Shown: one piece after another, positions 57,803-64,000 of the stretch
Layout: every line of letters begins with the position of its first letter
Numbering within the stretch: position 1 is the stretch's first letter
NCBI GenBank assembly: GCA_019671135.1
Contig: JAHRHY010000010.1
Span: 1,798,001 to 1,862,000, forward strand
DNA: 64,000 nt
Source of the DNA: Linnemannia hyalina
Lineage: Eukaryota > Mortierellomycota > Mortierellomycetes > Mortierellales > Mortierellaceae
Direction of reading: 5' to 3'
The notes under the pieces: generated by a model
Seen by the model: only the letters and a program-made list of their open reading frames with translations
Databases searched by the model: none
What the model was told of the DNA's origin: nothing
Program-made: the position numbers and the translations under genes

Positions 57803-59389
57803 GAGGCACATCACAAAGTGGTAGCCTGTCGTCCTGTTCCCGTGTTGTCGAGGCACATCACACAGTGGTAGCCTGTCATCCTGCTCTTGCGTTGTCAAGG
57901 CACATCACACAGTGGTAGCCTGTCGTCCTGTTCTCGCGTTCTCGAGGCACATCACAAAGTGGTAGCCTGTCGTCCTGTTCCCGTGTTGTCGAGGCACATC
58001 ACACAGTGGTAGCCTGTCATCCTGCTCTTGCGTTGTCAAGGCACATCACACAGTGGTAGCCTGTCGTCCTGTTCTCGCGTTCTCGAGGCACATCACAAAG
58101 TGGTAGCCTGTCGTCCTGTTCCCGTGTTGTCGAGGCACATCACACAGTGGTAGCCTGTCATCCTGCTCTTGCGTTGTCAAGGCACATCACACAGTGGTAG
58201 CCTGTCGTCCTGTTCTCGCGTTCTCGAGGCACATCACAATGTGGTAGCCTGTCATCCTGTTCTCGCGTTCTCGAGGCACATCACAAAGTGGTAGCCTGTC
58301 GTCCTGTTCTAGCGTTCTCGAGGCACATCACAATGTGGTAGCCTGTCGTCGCGTTCTCGTGTTGTCGAGGCACATCACACAGTGGTAGCCTGTCATCCTG
58401 TTGTCGCGTTCTCGAGGCACATCACAATGTGGTAGCCTGTCATCCTGTTCTCGCGTTCTCGAGGCACATCACAATGTGGTCGCCTGTCGTCCTGTTGTCG
58501 CGTTCTCGAGGCACATCACACAGTGGTAGCCTGTCATCCTGTTCCCGTGTTGTCGAGGCACATCACAATGTGGTAGCCTGTTGTCGCGTTCTCGTGTTGT
58601 CGAGGCACATTACAATGTGGTAGCCTGTCGTCCTGTTGTCGTGTTGTCGAGGCACATCACAATGTGGTAGCCTGTCATCCTGTTCCCGTGTTGTCGAGGC
58701 ACTTCACACAGTGGTAGCCTGTTGTCGCGTTCTCGTGTTGTCGAGGCACATCACAATGTGGTAGCCTGTCATCCTGTTGTCGCGTTCTCGAGGCACATCA
58801 CAATGTGGTAGCCTGTCGCCCTGTTCCCGTGTTGTCGAGGCACATCACAATGTGGTAGCCTGTCATCCTGTTCTCGTGTTGTCGAGGCACATCACAATGT
58901 GGTAGCCTGTCATCCTGTTCCCATGTTGTCGAGGCACATCACAAAGTGGTAGCCTATCATCCTATTCTCGTGTTGTCGAGGCACATCACAAAGTGGTAGC
59001 CTATCATCCTGTTCTCATGTTATCGAGGCACATCACACAGTGGTAGCCTATCCTCCTGTTCCCGCGTTCTCGAGGCACATCACAATGTGGTAGCCTGTCA
59101 TCCTGTTCTCATGTTATCGAGGCACATCACACAGTGGTAGCCTATCCTCCTGTTCCCGCGTTCTCGAGGCACATCACAATGTGGTAGCCTGTCGTCGCGT
59201 TCTCGTGTTGTCGAGGCACATCACAATGTGGTAGCCTGTCATCCTGTTGTCGCGTTCTCGAGGCACATCACAATGTGGTAGCCTGTCATCCTGTTCCCGT
59301 GTTGTCGAGGCACTTCACACAGTGGTAGCCTGTTGTCGCGTTCTCGTGTTGTCGAGGCACATCACAATGTGGTAGCCTGTTGTCGCATT
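57803..59389. repeat. 47-bp minisatellite array, block 2 (~34 copies)
   Basis: Same 47-bp unit as block 1. A three-monomer higher-order unit (AAAG, ACAG, ACAG types with GCTCTTGCG and CTCGCGTTCTC endings) repeats three times at 57815-58235 with exact 141-bp spacing. It differs from the higher-order unit of block 1. Confidence 0.93.
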
Positions 59390-60500
59390 GTCGTGTTGTC
59401 ATCCTGAAATGTCCATCCTGAAATATCCATCCATCCATCCTGAAATGTCCATCCTGAATAGTCGATTCCTGTTGGGAAGGGCGAGGGTGAAGAAAAAGAA
59501 GAGAGAAGAGGGGGAGTCTGCCCTTTTATATTAAAAAAAAATCAATTTTGACTTTTGCCACCGGATTTTTTTTCCCTCACTCGCATGACAGACCTTCTCT
59601 CTCCCTTTCCCTCATCCTTTCCGCTCCTGGTGATGCCATTGGCAGAAGAAGGAAAACAGGACAAACAGGATAACCCTCCGTGACGCGCACTGACAGCACG
59701 TATGCTGTTGTTATGGGGAAACAAGAAAAAAGTTGCCGTTTGGAGGTTTGGTAACGCTTGGGGAAGCTGTTTTTGTTTGAGGCACCAACCGCTTTGGACG
59801 GTACCTCTCTCTCTTTTCTTGCTTTGGATGAGGAATGAGAAGGAGAAAGGAGAGGGGACACCGACTAGCGGCGGGTCTATTTACATAGCGATTAGCATAG
59901 TCTGTTATGTAGTCTGAAGAATAAAACACAGGCAATGCTTAGACGCGGTGAAAGAGTGAATGGAATGCGGCCATGGAGGAAATGGCTTTGAGTGAATTAG
60001 AAATGAGCAATTCAGTTGGTCGAGCGAAACAGGCTTGTCATCTCGCAGTGAGTCGCAGTACCATGTCGTTCGTCTCTCTTGTGTGTTTCTGCTAACAGGC
60101 CGTTGTCTCCTTGTCTCCTTACTCCATCCTTGTTCGTTTTGAACGTTTTACGTTATGGCTTCCATTGGCACCTTGTAAGGTGATTCGTGACCGGTTTTCT
60201 CATTGCCTTTCTCCACCCTCAATGCACTTTTGCTGCCACGAAAACTGACTCTCAAAATGAAAAGACGAGATGTAAATAGGGGCCACTCTGTACGATCCCC
60301 AGAATGCATCTTTCAAGAATTGGCAACGTTCGCCTACCTCCATGCGTTTATTGACGTATCTTTCAAGGAATTCAAGAAGAAATGGTAAAAGAGGGTATGC
60401 GGTATACTAATACTTGAGAGGCGCGAGACCCACGCGAGGGTTCAAAGGCGAATGGTCAAAGACACAATAATTGTTCTTGATAAATACATCACCCAGAATC
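59390..60500. repeat. Right inverted arm of satellite block 2
   Basis: Nearly identical to 32373-33490 (shared TCCATCCATCCATCCTGAA start, same 9-A run and same open frames). It lacks a short insertion of block 1 near 33218-33240 (AAGGCGGCCAGAC). It runs without a break into the 3' end of the complete aspartic protease gene. Confidence 0.88.
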
Positions 60501-61853
60501 CACAACCCTTCTTGTCCACCTTGCACTCCCGACAGACAAGTCTCCCCCTTTTCACCATCAACCGCCTCAAATGCCAGATCTGCAAGTGGGACCTTGAGAT
60601 ACTTCCCGTTCAGTTTGAAGCCAATAACGGAGGATGAAGGGGTGTTGCGCAGGGCGCATGGGACAAGGTAGCCGAGTTTTTGGTCGAGAGTGGCACCGGG
60701 GATAGAGGAATGGATTAGTTTCGCGGCGGATGTAGAGACGATGATTAAGGTCGTGCCGGTGTCGAGGATTGCTTCCTGTTTAGGGGTGGCATGTTCGACC
60801 CATGCAGGCTTGTTCCTGTTATGGGCGGCGCTGCTGGCTTCTTTGGAAGGGAGAGTAGGGATCTTGAAGGCATCGAGCTTGACTTGCCAGAACCCTTTCT
60901 GAGTAACGGGGACGTAGTGGAGCTGACCAGTGTACTGTGAATGATCAATCCCGCCGAAGAGAACGTGACCATTGCGGCCGCCGTTCTTGCGGAGCGAAGG
61001 TAAGAAGACCGACACGACTGGTTGCTTCAACACACCGCCTTTGGTCTTGTTCTTCGCAGAGGTGGCTATGGCGTTGTCCATGAATGTGCTGACACCCTTG
61101 ACGCTCAACAGAGTATTGAACCCTAACCCAAAGATCCCATCCTCCGGCGAGTCCTTGAACTTGTCCGACACATTCTTTGCTAGTCCCACCGTCTGCCTAA
61201 CTTGCACACCACCGGCGTTGACAATTTCGGACGCGAGATAGCCGTTGGCGAAAGATCCGTCTCCGTACTCAATTTTCCAGGGTCGGTTATCTTTTTTGTA
61301 GGTTGAGGATTTGGACGAGTTGAAGCGGGTGTGGACTTTGCATGCGGGTGTAGAGCAAGAGGTGGAGGGGAACCAGATGTCAGAGGACCCTGTGTCGAAG
61401 ATGAGGTTGAGTGTTTGGGCTGGAGTTCCCACTTTTACCACACCGTAGTACTATTCGCACGAACAATATAATGCAGAGAGAGAGAGAGAGAGTGACAAAA
61501 AAAAATGCCGAACGATTAATTTTTCGTATCTCTGAGTGCAGATATAAAATACACATTTATTCTCACAAGTCCTCCATGTACTTGTACAGACAGAAAGGGG
61601 TACATACCTCAAGGTCAGGGTTGACATTAACAAGGCCCACCTTTCCAGTACAAGCTGAAACAAAACCTTCACCGGCCTTGATTTTGATATTGGGGTATCG
61701 TTTATTGAGTTTTTGGATATGGGCAGGGGTGTTGTGGATGTAGTCGGGGTTGAGGACGAGGGGGACTGCACCGATACCTTCGTCTAAGGGAGAAGCGTTG
61801 GAGAAGGTAGTTGTGGTCGCTAGGGCCAACGAGAGCAGGAGAGCGAGCTTCAT
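60407..61853 (-). CDS. Secreted pepsin-like aspartic protease (A1)
   Basis: Extracellular acid endopeptidase. Two exons: 61853-61608 and 61450-60407, in phase, 429 residues. Signal peptide MKLALLLSLALATTTTFSNA, then a short propeptide. The first catalytic site is FDTGSSDIW (Asp ~101), the flap IEYGDGSFANGY, and the second site ILDTGTT (Asp ~312). A probable disulfide lies in CSTPAC, with another Cys pair in PCALRNT and TCLSGV. The C-terminus GLWILGDVFIKNNYCVFDHS then PLNPRVGLAPLKY is typical of the family. The 3' end lies inside the right arm of satellite block 2. Copies of that end occur at 28821-29040 and 33405-33490. This is the only complete copy in the window. Confidence 0.94.
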
Positions 61854-62982
61854 GGCTGTGAGGGATTGGTTGCTGTGGAGGTGAAAGATGAAGGATGGAG
61901 TGGGTTGAGGAATGAAGGAAAAGAGGGATAAGGGATGAGGTGATGGAGGGGGTGGATGAGTGAAGAAGTGAGGAAGGGGAAGACAAGGAAAGGGAATCTT
62001 GGAGAAGAAGGAGAAAAGAAAAGAAGAGAAGAGGAAGGGGAGGGGCATGGATACTTTTATCCATCCACACCCACACCATCATGGTTCCCGTGGATCATTC
62101 ATTTTGTTTTATCCATCGATGGAGGAGGTTGTTCTAATTGCTCACTGAATCGATTTAGTCTTATTGCACTTCCTCCCAATTAATTTGTCTACCGCTTGCT
62201 TTGCATCCTTGGGTCCATTGATTCAAACAACGCCACCAAAATGGTCCCCTGAAACAGAACGCATGCAGCCAATTCTTCTATTTGCCTAACATCATCATCG
62301 CACCTCATTATGTTTCTTTTTTATGCGGTAAGTAGGTCGATTGCTTCCTGCCACAACCTTAAAAACAAACAATAGAATAAAGGCAAGAGGGAGAGAAGAG
62401 AGAAAAGGTAATTAGAAACGACGGGAAGCGAATGGGTGCAGGAAGTAGTGCGGGTTCTAACGCAAGACGGTGATTCCGGGAATCCTCTAAAAGAGGTCGC
62501 ACACAGGGAGAGGGGGAAAGGAAGGAGAGGCGCATTCACGTTAGTGGTGCTCACCCCTTTTTCCCCTCCCTCTCGTTTTCAGCCGTGTATGGCACGAATG
62601 CATTTTCGTTGACGTCGCTTTTCCAAGCGAGAAGAGAAGAGAGAAAGAAATTAGGCAGCTGCGAAAAGGAGAGAAGAGAGAGGAGAGGATTTAATGAAAA
62701 CGGACGAGGGAATGATTACAGAAACACCGTGACAGGGATGAAGAGGAAGAAAAACGGTGTTTGTTACTGGTGGAAGAAGGAAAGGGGTCGAAATCCAAGC
62801 GCCATTGAGGGTGATACAAAGAGCACAGCGCAGATCAATATTATTTCTCTTTCATCTTCTCTCTCCCAACAAGCTAGGCAACACCCTTCGCCCCAAGATT
62901 CAATTCGTTTCTTCCTCCTTCCTTCCTTCCTATCGCCTTTCACCGAAAACACACCCTCATTCTCATTCAAAAAAAAGACAAC
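61854..62982. other. Intergenic region upstream of aspartic protease
   Basis: C/T- and G/A-rich leader DNA near 61900-62050 and mixed sequence beyond. No gene recognised; it must contain the protease promoter and that of the small frame at 62983. Confidence 0.45.
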
Positions 62983-63294
62983 ATGTCCAGCCGTTCAAGC
63001 CTACTGCGCTTCTTGATCGTCCTTGTCACCATGCTCGCCGTCTTCCACGAAACTCAGCTTCTCTGATCAAACAAATTCGCCAGCGCCGACGTAAAAGTCC
63101 TGTTCAAGCAATGCTCCTTCCGAGACCTGGCCAAGACGGTGGATGATGACACATGCATCACCATACCAACAGGTTATTAGCCCTGTGGCGTCCGATCGGT
63201 GGATGGCACTCTGTGCAAGTGCAGATATTTTAACGACGCTCTTTGTACGATCCTTCAAGAGAAGGGCTCGCTCTTTATTCGCGAGTTGCCGTGA
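62983..63294 (+). pseudogene. Small secreted Cys-rich protein frame with two in-frame stops
   Basis: 104 codons in one frame. MSSRSSLLRFLIVLVTMLAV is a good signal peptide. TGA at 63064-63066 is followed by ADVKVLFKQCSFRDLAKTVD and DDDTCITIPTGY. TAG at 63178-63180 is followed by CGVRSVDGTLCKCRYFNDAL, CTILQEKGSLFIRELP and a final TGA. Six Cys residues in the mature part resemble small secreted effector-like proteins, but I do not recognise a family. Two nonsense codons without any frameshift suggest a recent pseudogene. I found no good intron that would remove either stop. Confidence 0.5.
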
Positions 63295-64000
63295 AGTAGA
63301 TTAGACCGATTTACAGATCACAATCACACATCCTTATTCACACCCTGGCCATCACTTCATCATTATCATAAAATAGTACTACATACCTTTGGCGTTTACT
63401 CAGCAATGGATACAAGGGGGGTGCGTTGGAACAAGGGTTTGTATGCAATGGTTGGAACAAGAGTTGGTATTCAATGCTCTGCCCAAAAATACCCAATTTT
63501 TGACACGATTAGCAGCATTGAAGTCGTCAACGATTACAAAGAGGGTTAAGGTAGACAGAGTTGATGGCAGCCGCCGGCGTCCTTGTGGTGGCGGCAGAAT
63601 CCCACTTAGCAACAATTCTTGCCCCATGTTGACTTATTTATTAATACCGTATTAAAAAAACACGGTCCAGCATGTCCAAAAAAAATATTATATATCCCAA
63701 AAACATCGAGATAGAGGGGACTCTAGTAATGGGCTTTTGGACATTTTTCTCTTATTCTGCTCCAAGTAACTAGGGGATAAATACAGGAGGATGAAGGAAG
63801 AGTGATTGTGGGAATGAAAGAGAGGCAAGTGTAAAGGTAGGTGATAAGGTGGATAGGAGGACAATGGGTTCATGATGCTTGGCTTTTTCGTACACAATAC
63901 AAACCCTACGTTCGCCTAGAAACAATCTCCACCCTACAAATAACAAACCATCCCCTCAAAGTCAGATCCTTATTCATAATTTCTTTCCCTTATTACAAAT
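63295..64000. other. AT-rich end of window, no gene seen
   Basis: No recognisable coding sequence, RNA gene or repeat. Confidence 0.4.

Overview
The window looks like a chromosome segment from an early-diverging filamentous fungus, probably Mortierellomycota. This is inference. The genes are rich in short GT..AG introns with mostly TAG acceptors. The retroelements are Ty3/gypsy chromoviruses and DIRS. A pentapeptide/WD40 relic is of a type I associate with Mortierella-like genomes. No tool was run: exon models come from reading splice sites and codon phase by eye, and names come from family motifs.

Layout. 1-11.7 kb is dense housekeeping sequence. It holds a nucleoporin with an FG-repeat/RanBP2-zinc-finger C-terminal part (Nup153/Nup1 type, cut by the window start), a BORCS8-like lysosome-positioning subunit, a divergently transcribed ChaC-type gamma-glutamylcyclotransferase, and a large TPX2-family spindle protein. 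13.1-26.1 kb is a nested retroelement graveyard. It contains a DIRS reverse-transcriptase relic, two copies of a 909-bp gypsy RT block joined to gag pieces of a different family, a nearly intact chromovirus (15.52-21.75 kb) with 84-bp identical terminal repeats, and several further gypsy fragments. 28.8-33.5 kb and 56.6-60.5 kb are two related blocks: long inverted arms enclose a pentanucleotide array followed by a 47-bp minisatellite. The arms carry pieces of the 3' end of a secreted aspartic protease gene, whose complete copy lies beside the second block (60.4-61.9 kb).

Between and after these lie a broken pentapeptide/WD40 gene, the V-ATPase proteolipid subunit c (two CRE-like sites upstream), an 11-exon M1 aminopeptidase with an unusual His/Gln-rich tail, the checkpoint clamp subunit HUS1 (with a 13-nt microexon), a single-pass Ser/Thr-rich membrane protein, and a small secreted Cys-rich reading frame broken by two in-frame stops. 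Intergenic DNA is often kilobases long and full of homopolymers and microsatellites.

There is no operon-like organisation. Neighbouring genes are functionally unrelated apart from chance divergent or convergent pairs. The best candidates for something undescribed are the inverted-arm/satellite blocks with captured protease-gene ends and the chromovirus with its tiny hairpin-bearing terminal repeats and unusual gag/pro/pol arrangement.
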